A stretch of 5,473 nt of DNA from an uncultured Erysipelotrichaceae bacterium (GTDB lineage: Bacteria; Bacillota_I; Bacilli_A; RF39; UBA660), in contig CADBRE010000032.1 of assembly GCA_902797005.1 (NCBI GenBank), positions 1 through 5,473 of the forward strand. Reading direction: 5' to 3'. The position numbers and the translations under genes were made by a program. Positions 1 to 5,289 of this stretch are shown here, piece after piece. The notes under the pieces are model-generated. The model was not told the origin of the DNA. It was given only the letters and a program-made list of their open reading frames with translations, and searched no databases. Position 1 is the first letter of the stretch; every line of letters begins with the position of its first letter.

Positions 1-4
1 AGTG

Positions 5-12
5 CCTCCTTT
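5..12 (-). promoter_or_regulatory. Shine-Dalgarno of a gene starting beyond the left edge
   Basis: Read leftwards, this is AAAGGAGG, a near-perfect anti-16S match, followed by only four bases (CACT) before the window ends. A start codon one to several bases outside the window would have normal spacing. No part of the coding region is visible, so the product is unknown. The tRNA terminator at 33-64 separates it from the tRNA unit, so it probably has separate transcription or depends on readthrough. The match could also be chance. Confidence 0.45.
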
Positions 13-32
13 CTACAAAAGAAAACACTTTG

Positions 33-64
33 AAAAATAAAAAGCACATCATTTCTGACGTACT
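33..64 (-). terminator. Rho-independent terminator of tRNA-Gly
   Basis: Read leftwards, AGTACGTCA (64-56) and TGATGTGCT (51-43) form a 9-bp stem with two G-U pairs, closed by a GAAA tetraloop (55-52). A T-rich run broken by one A follows (42-33). It lies 11 bases after the encoded CCA end of the tRNA, which fits a monocistronic tRNA unit. Confidence 0.8.
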
Positions 65-75
65 TTGAATTCAAA

Positions 76-149
76 TGGAGCAGGTGATGGGAATCGAACC
101 CACGTTAGCAGCTTGGAAGGCTGAAGTTCTACCATTAAACTACACCTGC
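76..149 (-). tRNA. trnG: tRNA-Gly, anticodon UCC
   Basis: Read leftwards, the 74-nt sequence folds as a complete cloverleaf. The acceptor stem GCAGGTG/CACCTGC is perfect. The D arm is GTTTAATGGTAGAAC, the anticodon loop is CTTCCAA with anticodon TCC, and the T arm contains GGTTCGATTCC. A discriminator T and an encoded CCA end the gene. It decodes GGA and other glycine codons by wobble. The outermost anticodon-stem pair (27-43) is a T/C mismatch, a small departure from the pair usual in Firmicute tRNA-Gly(UCC); the other four pairs are intact. It stands alone, with its own promoter (170-198) and terminator (33-64). Confidence 0.97.
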
Positions 150-169
150 ATTTCCTCAAGACATTTACA

Positions 170-198
170 ATTCTAACAAATCCATAATAATTTGTCAA
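170..198 (-). promoter_or_regulatory. Promoter of tRNA-Gly
   Basis: Read leftwards, a consensus -35 TTGACA (198-193) is followed after exactly 17 bases by a -10 TAGAAT (175-170), a sigma-A type promoter. Transcription would start near 163, about 14 bases before the mature tRNA 5' end at 149, leaving a short leader for RNase P. Confidence 0.85.
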
Positions 199-287
199 GT
201 ACAAAATGGTAGAAATTCAGCATAAATTTATTAACTGTTAGAAAATGATTTTTTTAAAAATAATTATATACAAATTAATAATCTCTA

Positions 288-296
288 TGTTAAAAT
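288..296 (+). promoter_or_regulatory. Extended -10 promoter of the CofE-like gene
   Basis: TGTTAAAAT is an extended -10 (TGn followed by a hexamer with a 5/6 match to TATAAT). No good -35 hexamer is visible at 16-18 bases upstream, as expected for extended -10 promoters. The same nonamer forms the -10 of the small RNA promoter at 5252-5260. Predicted start is near 303, giving a leader of about 54 nt that begins almost directly with the hairpin at 307-337. Confidence 0.5.
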
Positions 297-306
297 TAAT
301 GTATAA

Positions 307-337
307 GGTAGTACATAATATTATATGTGAATCTACC
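307..337 (+). promoter_or_regulatory. Leader hairpin upstream of the CofE-like gene
   Basis: GGTAG (307-311) pairs with CTACC (333-337). Inside it, ACATA (313-317) pairs with TATGT (324-328) around a six-base loop, with an asymmetric internal loop between the stems. It ends eight bases before the SD at 346-352 and has no T-run, so it is not a terminator. It could stabilise the mRNA 5' end or bind a regulator. The stems are AT-rich, so chance folding is possible, and no known riboswitch motif was recognised. Confidence 0.35.
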
Positions 338-356
338 ATATTGGTGAGGAGGTATT

Positions 357-1547
357 ATGAGTAGAGTAGGAACAATTGCTAGAGGAATAAGAACTGGAGT
401 GATTAAAAAGGGAGATAATTTGGTTGATATTACTGTCAATAGCGTACTTGAAGCATCTAATGAAGAAGGATTTAAGCTTCAAGACAGAGACATTATTGCA
501 ATTACTGAAGCTGTTGTAGGTATTAGCATGGGCAATTATTGTACAGTTGATGATATTGCTAAAGATATGAGCAGAAAATTTGAAGGAAAACATTTAGGTA
601 TTGTTTATCCAATCTTATCTAGAAATAGATTCGCTGTTTTACTTACTGCATTTGCAAGGAGCATGGATAAAATTACTATGGTACTTAGTTATCCATCAGA
701 TGAGGTAGGAAACGATATTCTTGATAAAGAAAGATTGAGAAACCTTAATATTCCAATGTCAAATTATGTTATGAGTGAAAGTGAATATTCAGAAAAATTT
801 GGAGATTGGAAGCATGTATTTACTGGTGTTAATATGGTTGATTTCTATAGAGATTTATGCAAAAGTGAAAACTGTGAAGTTGAATTTGTTTTTTCAAACA
901 ACCCTGATGTAATACTTGATTATACTGACGAAGTACTATGCGCTGATATACATACTAGAAGTGAGACTAAACGTATAATTAAAGATAAAGGTGCTAAAAC
1001 TGTTTTGGGATTAGATGATATCATGACTGAAAGTATAGATGGAAGCGGCTACAACAGCAAATATGGACTTTTAGGTAGTAATCGTGCCACTGAAGAAAAG
1101 GTAAAATTATTTCCGGATAATGCACAAAGCTTAGTGGAAGAAGTTCAAACCAAAATTAAGGAAAAAACAGGCGCTTTAGTAGAAGTAATGGTATATGGCG
1201 ATGGAGCATTTAAAGATCCAGTTGGAAAAATATGGGAATTAGCAGATCCTGTTGTTTCACCATTTTATACAAGCGGTTTAGAAGGAAGTCCTAACGAATT
1301 AAAGCTTAAATATTTATCTGATAATAAGTTTGATTCTTTAAAAGGAGAAGATTTAAACAACGCAATTAAAGAAGCTATCCGTGAAAAAGAAAGTAATCTG
1401 AAAGGTAAGATAGAAACACAAGGAACTACACCTAGAAGATATACAGATTTAATTGGCTCATTATGTGATTTAGTTAGTGGAAGCGGTGATAAAGGAACTC
1501 CAGTTATACTAATTCAAAACTATTTTAAAAATTATTCAGAAGATTAA
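357..1547 (+). CDS. CofE-family (F420-0:gamma-glutamyl ligase-like) protein
   Basis: The 396-residue product belongs to the CofE/COG1478 family. These enzymes use GTP and divalent metal to attach L-glutamate to a cofactor; archaeal CofE acts on coenzyme F420-0, and a chlamydial member (CT611) serves in folate metabolism. Visible family features are the N-terminal TIARGIRTGVIKKGDNL (6-22), IAITEAVVGISMGNY (47-61), the polar block ADIHTRSETKRIIK (196-209), YGLLGSNRATEEKV (236-249), the glycine/aspartate-rich VYGDGAFKDPVGKIWE (279-294), and TPRRYTDLIGSLCDLVSGSGDKGTP (358-382). It is longer than archaeal CofE (about 250 residues) and matches the roughly 400-residue form common in Firmicutes. GAGGAGG at 346-352 supports the start. 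No signal peptide or membrane segment is present, so it is probably cytosolic. No other F420 gene is in the window, so the true substrate is uncertain; folate or another cofactor is possible. It is transcribed alone. Confidence 0.85.
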   Translation: MSRVGTIARGIRTGVIKKGDNLVDITVNSVLEASNEEGFKLQDRDIIAITEAVVGISMGNYCTVDDIAKDMSRKFEGKHLGIVYPILSRNRFAVLLTAFARSMDKITMVLSYPSDEVGNDILDKERLRNLNIPMSNYVMSESEYSEKFGDWKHVFTGVNMVDFYRDLCKSENCEVEFVFSNNPDVILDYTDEVLCADIHTRSETKRIIKDKGAKTVLGLDDIMTESIDGSGYNSKYGLLGSNRATEEKVKLFPDNAQSLVEEVQTKIKEKTGALVEVMVYGDGAFKDPVGKIWELADPVVSPFYTSGLEGSPNELKLKYLSDNKFDSLKGEDLNNAIKEAIREKESNLKGKIETQGTTPRRYTDLIGSLCDLVSGSGDKGTPVILIQNYFKNYSED

Positions 1548-1553
1548 AAAAGA

Positions 1554-1580
1554 AGGTTCACATAAGTTTAATGTGAACCT
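1554..1580. terminator. Bidirectional terminator between convergent genes
   Basis: GGTTCACAT (1555-1563) and ATGTGAACC (1571-1579) form a perfect 9-bp stem, extended to 10 bp by A1554-T1580, with a 7-base loop. Rightwards it is followed by the T-rich ATTTCTTT. Leftwards it is followed by TTCTTTTTT. It can therefore stop transcription of the CofE-like gene (stop at 1547) and of the glycosyltransferase gene, whose final codons lie in the stem and whose TAA is in the loop. Confidence 0.85.
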
Positions 1581-2692
1581 ATTTCTTTACTTATAAAGTC
1601 ATAAATAGATTTTAAAGAATTATTCGTATTGACTTTATTTAGTTTATTTTTCATTGATTTAGTTAGAAAAGGGTATTTTATATACATTTTTACTTTTCTT
1701 GTAAGAGCTAGTGGGTGCTTAACTTTAACTGAGTAATGATTTTTAATCATAAACTTTGCATTATATAATTCTTCTCCATTAATTTCAGGTATAAGTATGC
1801 TTGGCTTTTTTAGTGCTATACATTCAATTAAAGTTTTGCTTCCGGGTTTCGTAATAACAAAATCACTTGCATTCATAAGATTATCAATTGATTTAATATA
1901 TCCCAAAACAAGTGTGTTTTTAATTTTGTTTTTATAACAGCAGTTTTCACACTTGGTTTTTAATGACCTGTTTTTGCCGGCCATAAATATAATGTTTATT
2001 GGCAGATTTTGTTTGACCAATGTTTTAAAATAATCATAGGTATAATCATATCCACTCGTACCACCTGCAAAAAACATAAATGTTGGAATGTCTTCTCTTA
2101 AACTGTATTTTCTTAAAATTGTTTTTCTATCTTCTAATGCTTCTTCAATGCTATTCTTTGGAAATCCAAATGGATAAATTATTTTTTCATTAATTCCCAT
2201 TTTTATTAGTGCAAATTTTGTAATAATGTTATCAACAGCGAAGTAGTTACTATTGTTATTTGTTATCCACCATTTACTAGGATTTAGTTCGGTAATTAGT
2301 GTTAATAATTTACAGTTTATCAACATTTCTTTCTTAAATGATGAGATTATATAAGATACATTTGGATTAAGAGATATTACAAAGTCAGGATTAAATGTTA
2401 AAACTTGATTTTTAATTTTTTCTATATTAAATGCTTTAATTCCTACGTTTGATATATGTGAGCAAATAATTTTATTGTTGATCATTCCATATAAAAGTGA
2501 AAATGCTTGAATATTATGCTTAGCATGATTATATATGTTTATTCCAAGTTTACCTACTTTATTAGAAAACTTACTTAAATCTATTATTTTTATTTCAAAA
2601 GTGTTTTTACAGATAAAATAGTTATAAAGAGTATTAGCTATTTCTTCTGATTTATCATCTTTTATATATCCAATTAAAACTTTCTTTTTCAT
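1568..2692 (-). CDS. GT28/MGDG-synthase-type glycosyltransferase (UgtP/MurG-like)
   Basis: The 374-residue product resembles processive diacylglycerol glucosyltransferases (UgtP, about 380 residues) and MurG, two-domain GT-B enzymes that transfer sugar from UDP-sugar at the inner membrane face. The C-terminal half carries the nucleotide-sugar signature: MFFAGGTSGYD (206-216), LVLGYIKSIDNLMNASDFVITKPGS (261-285), then TLIECIALKKPSILIP with GEELYNAKFM (287-315). The N-terminal half has the MGDG-synthase layout, including an aromatic patch (YNHAKHNIQAFSLLYG, 54-69) and ITELNPSKWWI (133-143). The usual Gly/His-rich acceptor loop after strand 1 (SAGTGHxxAA in relatives) is replaced by IKDDKSEEIANTL, so acceptor or activity may differ. 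A CxxCC cluster at 248-252 is unusual. The start is supported by GAGGA just upstream and a promoter at 2708-2736. Membrane glycolipid synthesis is the likeliest role; the substrate is inferred. Confidence 0.8.
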   Translation of the reverse strand: MKKKVLIGYIKDDKSEEIANTLYNYFICKNTFEIKIIDLSKFSNKVGKLGINIYNHAKHNIQAFSLLYGMINNKIICSHISNVGIKAFNIEKIKNQVLTFNPDFVISLNPNVSYIISSFKKEMLINCKLLTLITELNPSKWWITNNNSNYFAVDNIITKFALIKMGINEKIIYPFGFPKNSIEEALEDRKTILRKYSLREDIPTFMFFAGGTSGYDYTYDYFKTLVKQNLPINIIFMAGKNRSLKTKCENCCYKNKIKNTLVLGYIKSIDNLMNASDFVITKPGSKTLIECIALKKPSILIPEINGEELYNAKFMIKNHYSVKVKHPLALTRKVKMYIKYPFLTKSMKNKLNKVNTNNSLKSIYDFISKEIGSH

Positions 2693-2707
2693 TTTTCCTC
2701 TATAATA

Positions 2708-2736
2708 ATTATATACTATTTATTTTTTTTAAACAA
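2708..2736 (-). promoter_or_regulatory. Promoter of the glycosyltransferase gene
   Basis: Read leftwards, TTGTTT (2736-2731) and a perfect TATAAT (2713-2708) are separated by 17 bases that include an A-tract. Predicted start is near 2701, so the mRNA would begin at the SD GAGG (2700-2697), leaving a leader of only about 9 nt before the ATG at 2692. Confidence 0.7.
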
Positions 2737-2824
2737 GAATAATTGATTAAGAGCTGTGACTTAACTATGAATAATGTTTGTAACTTGCAATAAAAAACAT
2801 CTATCATTTTATTAATCGTTATTG

Positions 2825-2830
2825 TATAAT
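2825..2830 (+). promoter_or_regulatory. -10 element of the four-gene operon
   Basis: A perfect TATAAT lies 17 bases before the ATG at 2848. No good -35 is present at 16-18 bases upstream, so an activator or weak basal expression is possible. Predicted start is near 2837, the first base of the SD GGGAGG (2837-2842), again giving a very short leader. It is divergent from the promoter at 2708-2736, with about 90 bases between the two -35 regions. Confidence 0.5.
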
Positions 2831-2847
2831 TATAGTGGGAGGTAATT

Positions 2848-3114
2848 ATGAAGGGTAGATTGCCTAAGTGGAAAGAAAGAAGCTTATTTGAAAAATTTTT
2901 AAGCTGTTTAGTCATAGTATTTGGTGTTTTGGCTATAACTGTTATTATACTTGAACCTACGGGTGCAAATAATAAGTTTTTCTCATTATTTTTTTCGTTA
3001 GAACTATTAAGTTTAGGGTTAGTTCATTATAATTATAATAAAGGCGGCTCTATAGCGATAGTAGTAATGGCACTTGCTTATCTAGTTTTAACGTTTGTTA
3101 AAATGTTTTGGTAG
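2848..3114 (+). CDS. Small three-helix membrane protein, possibly DUF3953-like
   Basis: The 88-residue protein has a basic N terminus (KGRLPKWKERS) and three hydrophobic segments at about 17-35, 44-60 and 67-87. The last two are joined by a short loop (YNYNKGG). Length, hydrophobic spacing and the turn after helix 2 recall the small DUF3953 proteins of Bacilli, but I cannot confirm membership. No catalytic or binding motif is seen. GGGAGG at 2837-2842 with a 5-base spacer fixes the start. It is the first gene of the probable operon, 40 bases before the next gene with no terminator between. The leftward frame over its start has no SD or family features and is a shadow. Confidence 0.75.
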   Translation: MKGRLPKWKERSLFEKFLSCLVIVFGVLAITVIILEPTGANNKFFSLFFSLELLSLGLVHYNYNKGGSIAIVVMALAYLVLTFVKMFW

Positions 3115-3154
3115 GTAATATTTATCTATATATTATTTATAAGAAGGAGGAAAA

Positions 3155-3562
3155 ATGAAAAGATTTCTTATTGTAATTGTTGGAGTAATATTCTTAGCTG
3201 TAAGTGTTTTTATGTTTTATAAAAATAAAAAGTTAACTGAAAAGTGTACTGAAGAAACTGTTGCTACTGTTGTTGACATGAAACAAGAATTTTCGGGAGA
3301 TGGCGATTCCTCATCTTACTTGTATTATCCTATAATAGAATATTTAGCAAATGAAGAAAATGTAAGAGTAACTATGGATAAAGGATCTAATGTTCCTGCA
3401 TATGAAATAGATGATACTATTACTATTTTGTACAATCCTAGCAAAGTTAAAGAGTTTATAGTTAAAGGCGATATGTCCTTAAATATTTTTAGTATTGTGT
3501 TTTTAGGAATAGGTGCTTTACTATGTGGGTATGGGACTTATACTCTAATAAAGAAAGATTAG
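3155..3562 (+). CDS. DUF3592 domain membrane protein
   Basis: The 135-residue protein has a membrane helix at 4-22, an extracytoplasmic domain at about 30-105 and a second helix at about 108-131 ending in KKD. The central part fits the DUF3592 pattern: an aromatic YLYYPIIEYLANEENVRV strand pair (55-72) followed by YEIDDTITILYNPSKVKEFIV (83-103), where the D-D-T-I-x-I-x-YNP turn is the family hallmark. The function of DUF3592 is not established. AAGGAGG (3144-3150) sets the start. The next gene follows after 16 bases and carries the same domain, so the two probably arose by duplication and may work together at the membrane. TTGGTA (3108-3113), 17 bases and TATTAT (3131-3136) form a possible weak internal promoter. 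Confidence 0.85.
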   Translation: MKRFLIVIVGVIFLAVSVFMFYKNKKLTEKCTEETVATVVDMKQEFSGDGDSSSYLYYPIIEYLANEENVRVTMDKGSNVPAYEIDDTITILYNPSKVKEFIVKGDMSLNIFSIVFLGIGALLCGYGTYTLIKKD

Positions 3563-3578
3563 AGAGGAGATAATTAAG

Positions 3579-4598
3579 ATGGTTAAGATAAGGGATTTTG
3601 TTAGAAAATATAAAAAGTTTACATTCTTTATTGGCTTATTAATAATTGGATTAGTCTTTACTTTTGTAGGCGTTAAATCAGCTTTAGAACCAAAAGTAGA
3701 AGGAATAGAGGTTGATGCTAGAATTGTTGATATTCATAAAGAAGAAGGGGTGACTAATGCGGATGGATATACTGAATTCATATATACTGTTTACGTGGAT
3801 TATGTAGATAATGATGGAAGTGCTCATTCAAGAGTTGAGTATCCTATTCATGAAGATGACATGGTAATCGGACAAGTTATAAAAGTAAAGTATAATCCAG
3901 AAAACCCAAGTGAATTGGTGGTAAATAATTCTTTAATAGCGAATATCATATTTATATGTGTAGGAGCTTCAGCAGTAGTTGTATCTATATATATGATAAT
4001 AAAGACAGCGAACGCTAAAGATATTAATGAGTTCAATAAAGTGGATATGAGTAGTGCTTCTAATGAAGAAATAGAAAAGATTAAAAATAATTCAGAGGAA
4101 ACGAAAGAGTATTATTTTCATTTTGCCGGCGATAGTAATCAAAGTTATATACTTGAAACTATGGATAGAGAGCCCGTTTACGAAGCAATTTGTGATAAAG
4201 TGGGAATAGTAAGTAATTATAAGTTTACTTTTATAAATCATTTAAGTGGCAAAGAAGAAGAGCATTCAGTTTCACATGTAATATCTTCTTCATACGATAG
4301 CTTTGTTACAAGTTCTAGTTTTAAAGTTGATAATGTTAATGTTTGGGATATAATAGGTAAAGAAGGTTATTCATTAGATCCTCATTTAAATGGATTTAAG
4401 TCATACTTTGATGTATTTCATTATGGGATTAAAGTGGCCAAAATTGAACTTGCAGGAACAAATGCTTATAAAGAAGGAACAAGTAAGTTGCTTGGAAATG
4501 TTCCGATTAAAGGAATGTTTAAAGTTTATTCAAAAAATAGTGATATAGATATGGTGTTCTTATGTGCATTTATCTTGTCAAAAGTAGATTTATTTTAA
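3579..4598 (+). CDS. DUF3592 protein with cytoplasmic tubby/LURP-one-like C-terminal domain
   Basis: This 339-residue protein has a basic N terminus (VKIRDFVRKYKK), a membrane helix at 14-33, an extracytoplasmic DUF3592 domain at about 40-115 and a second helix at about 119-141. DUF3592 marks are YTVYVDYVDNDG (69-80) and GQVIKVKYNPENPSELVV (98-115). A charged linker (145-176) leads to a soluble C-terminal domain (about 177-339), placed in the cytoplasm by the topology. That domain is rich in alternating beta strands (YYFHFAG, SYILETMD, YKFTFINH, FKVDNVNVWDI, SYFDVFHYGIKVAKIEL) and ends with the hydrophobic helix DMVFLCAFILSKVDLF. This layout resembles tubby C-terminal-like/LURP-one proteins such as YxjI; the assignment rests on pattern, not identity. 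An SD (AGAGGAG) overlaps the previous stop, 9 bases before the ATG. Confidence 0.8.
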   Translation: MVKIRDFVRKYKKFTFFIGLLIIGLVFTFVGVKSALEPKVEGIEVDARIVDIHKEEGVTNADGYTEFIYTVYVDYVDNDGSAHSRVEYPIHEDDMVIGQVIKVKYNPENPSELVVNNSLIANIIFICVGASAVVVSIYMIIKTANAKDINEFNKVDMSSASNEEIEKIKNNSEETKEYYFHFAGDSNQSYILETMDREPVYEAICDKVGIVSNYKFTFINHLSGKEEEHSVSHVISSSYDSFVTSSSFKVDNVNVWDIIGKEGYSLDPHLNGFKSYFDVFHYGIKVAKIELAGTNAYKEGTSKLLGNVPIKGMFKVYSKNSDIDMVFLCAFILSKVDLF

Positions 4599-4626
4599 AA
4601 TAATTAAAGAAAGAAGGAAGTAGGAA

Positions 4627-5112
4627 ATGAAAAAGAAAGTATTATATGGTTTTATAGTTTTATTAATTGTAACTGTTGTTACAGGATGTGGAAAAGAAAA
4701 GGAAGAAGAGAAGAAGGAATTAACTATTGTTTGTACAAGTGAGAAAGATACAAGCTCTGGATTTGAAATGCAAAATGAGTTAACTTATAGTTTTGATGAT
4801 AATCAATATGCTACAAGTTATTCAGTAGCTACTACTCAAAAGTTCGATGATAAATCATTGTATGATATGTACAAAACAGCACAAGAAGAAACTGCAAAAG
4901 ATACATCATCAGAAAACTTTGTATATGATTTAAAGTCTAATGATGAAGATATGACTCTTGTTTTCACAGTAACAATTAAGAATTATAATGTAGATAATGC
5001 AGAAACGGAAGAAGATAAAGATGCTTTGAAAGCTAGCTCAATATTACAAACTAATGAAGAACAAGGATATACTTGTAAAGTTAATGGTCTAGATAGAAGC
5101 AAGTTGAAGTAA
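4627..5112 (+). CDS. Lipoprotein of unknown function (possibly YehR/DUF1307-like)
   Basis: The 161-residue product begins with MKKK, a hydrophobic stretch (5-17) and the lipobox V-T-G-C with Cys21 as the predicted lipidation and cleavage site. The mature protein would be anchored outside the membrane. A charged linker (GKEKEEEKKE, 22-31) is followed by an acidic domain of alternating strands (ELTIVCTSE, ELTYSFDD, YATSYSVATT, TLVFTVTIKNY) and a short helix (KSLYDMYKTAQEET, 76-89). Cys36 and Cys150 are the only other cysteines and could form a disulfide linking the two ends of the domain. The architecture recalls small YehR/DUF1307-type lipoproteins of gut Firmicutes, without a firm match. AAGGA at 4614-4618 supports the start. 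It is the last gene of the operon, 28 bases after the previous stop. Confidence 0.8.
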   Translation: MKKKVLYGFIVLLIVTVVTGCGKEKEEEKKELTIVCTSEKDTSSGFEMQNELTYSFDDNQYATSYSVATTQKFDDKSLYDMYKTAQEETAKDTSSENFVYDLKSNDEDMTLVFTVTIKNYNVDNAETEEDKDALKASSILQTNEEQGYTCKVNGLDRSKLK

Positions 5113-5117
5113 TAATT

Positions 5118-5139
5118 AAAGCCTCATGTGAGGCTTTTT
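5118..5139 (+). terminator. Terminator of the four-gene operon
   Basis: AAAGCCTC (5118-5125) and GAGGCTTT (5130-5137) form a perfect 8-bp stem with an ATGT loop, followed by further Ts. It starts five bases after the lipoprotein stop codon. Confidence 0.92.
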
Positions 5140-5144
5140 ATATG

Positions 5145-5245
5145 TAAAAAAACTCAAACCAATAAAAGTTTGAGTTAATAATCTTATGGTACGGACAAAT
5201 AGTATATCCGAAACCTTAGGAATAGCCCATAAACAACTAATCACT
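5145..5245 (-). ncRNA. Candidate small RNA of about 100 nt, unrecognised class
   Basis: A complete leftward transcription unit without a convincing reading frame. The promoter at 5252-5279 predicts a start near 5245, and the hairpin with T-run at 5146-5176 ends it. The body folds locally: CGGATA (5210-5205) pairs with TGTCCG (5197-5192) around the 7-base loop TACTATT, and GGT (5215-5213) with ACC (5190-5188) can extend the stem. An alternative outer stem pairs TTATGG (5232-5227) with CCATAA (5189-5184). The two outer pairings compete for the same CC, so the RNA may have two states. It lacks hallmarks I would expect of SRP RNA, 6S RNA, tmRNA, RNase P or a tRNA-like fold. Its role is unknown; a trans-acting regulatory RNA is a reasonable guess. 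Confidence 0.6.
5146..5176 (-). terminator. Terminator of the leftward small RNA
   Basis: Read leftwards, AACTCAAAC (5176-5168) pairs perfectly with GTTTGAGTT (5159-5151) around an 8-base loop, and the T-run continues to 5146. Rightwards it has no T-run after the stem, so it acts on leftward transcription only. It is separate from the operon terminator at 5118-5139. Confidence 0.88.
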
Positions 5246-5251
5246 AAATAC

Positions 5252-5279
5252 ATTTTAACATATATATAATTTATTTCAA
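5252..5279 (-). promoter_or_regulatory. Promoter of the leftward small RNA
   Basis: Read leftwards, TTGAAA (5279-5274) is followed after 16 bases by TAAAAT (5257-5252), with TGT directly before it giving an extended -10. It lies between the stop of the partial leftward gene (5290) and the structured RNA, which argues that the RNA is made independently rather than only as that gene's 3' UTR. Confidence 0.75.
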
Positions 5280-5289
5280 TAGTTTTAAT

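Noticed and set aside
1..29. AGTG...CACT hairpin at the left edge
   Set aside because: Only 4- and 5-bp stems with a large asymmetric bulge can form. The segment is better explained by a leftward Shine-Dalgarno sequence.
315..324. Perfect palindrome ATAATATTAT as an operator
   Set aside because: Ten-base AT-only palindromes are expected by chance in this composition. It is better described as the loop region of the leader hairpin.
333..593. Leftward 86-residue reading frame
   Set aside because: It overlaps the start of the well-supported CofE-like gene and has a Ser/Asn-rich low-complexity product typical of an antisense shadow.
2262..2272. DnaA-box-like TTATCCACC
   Set aside because: It is a single 8/9 match inside the glycosyltransferase coding sequence, explained by its codons. 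No cluster of boxes or AT-rich unwinding element accompanies it, so it is not an origin.
2711..2717. AATAGTA complementary to the small RNA loop TACTATT, as a possible target
   Set aside because: It lies between the -35 and -10 of the glycosyltransferase promoter and would not be transcribed from that promoter. A 7-base AT-rich match is uninformative.
2709..2915. Leftward 68-residue reading frame upstream of the glycosyltransferase
   Set aside because: It runs antisense through the start of the 88-residue membrane protein gene and across the divergent promoters, and has no family features.
3848..4036. Leftward 62-residue reading frame
   Set aside because: It is antisense to the second DUF3592 gene; its hydrophobicity mirrors the membrane helix coded on the other strand.
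5177..5250. A riboswitch, tRNA, SRP RNA or 6S RNA assignment for the small RNA
   Set aside because: There is no downstream gene after its terminator, no T-arm or acceptor stem, no SRP GNAR loop with its conserved internal loop, and it is too short for 6S RNA. I left it unclassified.
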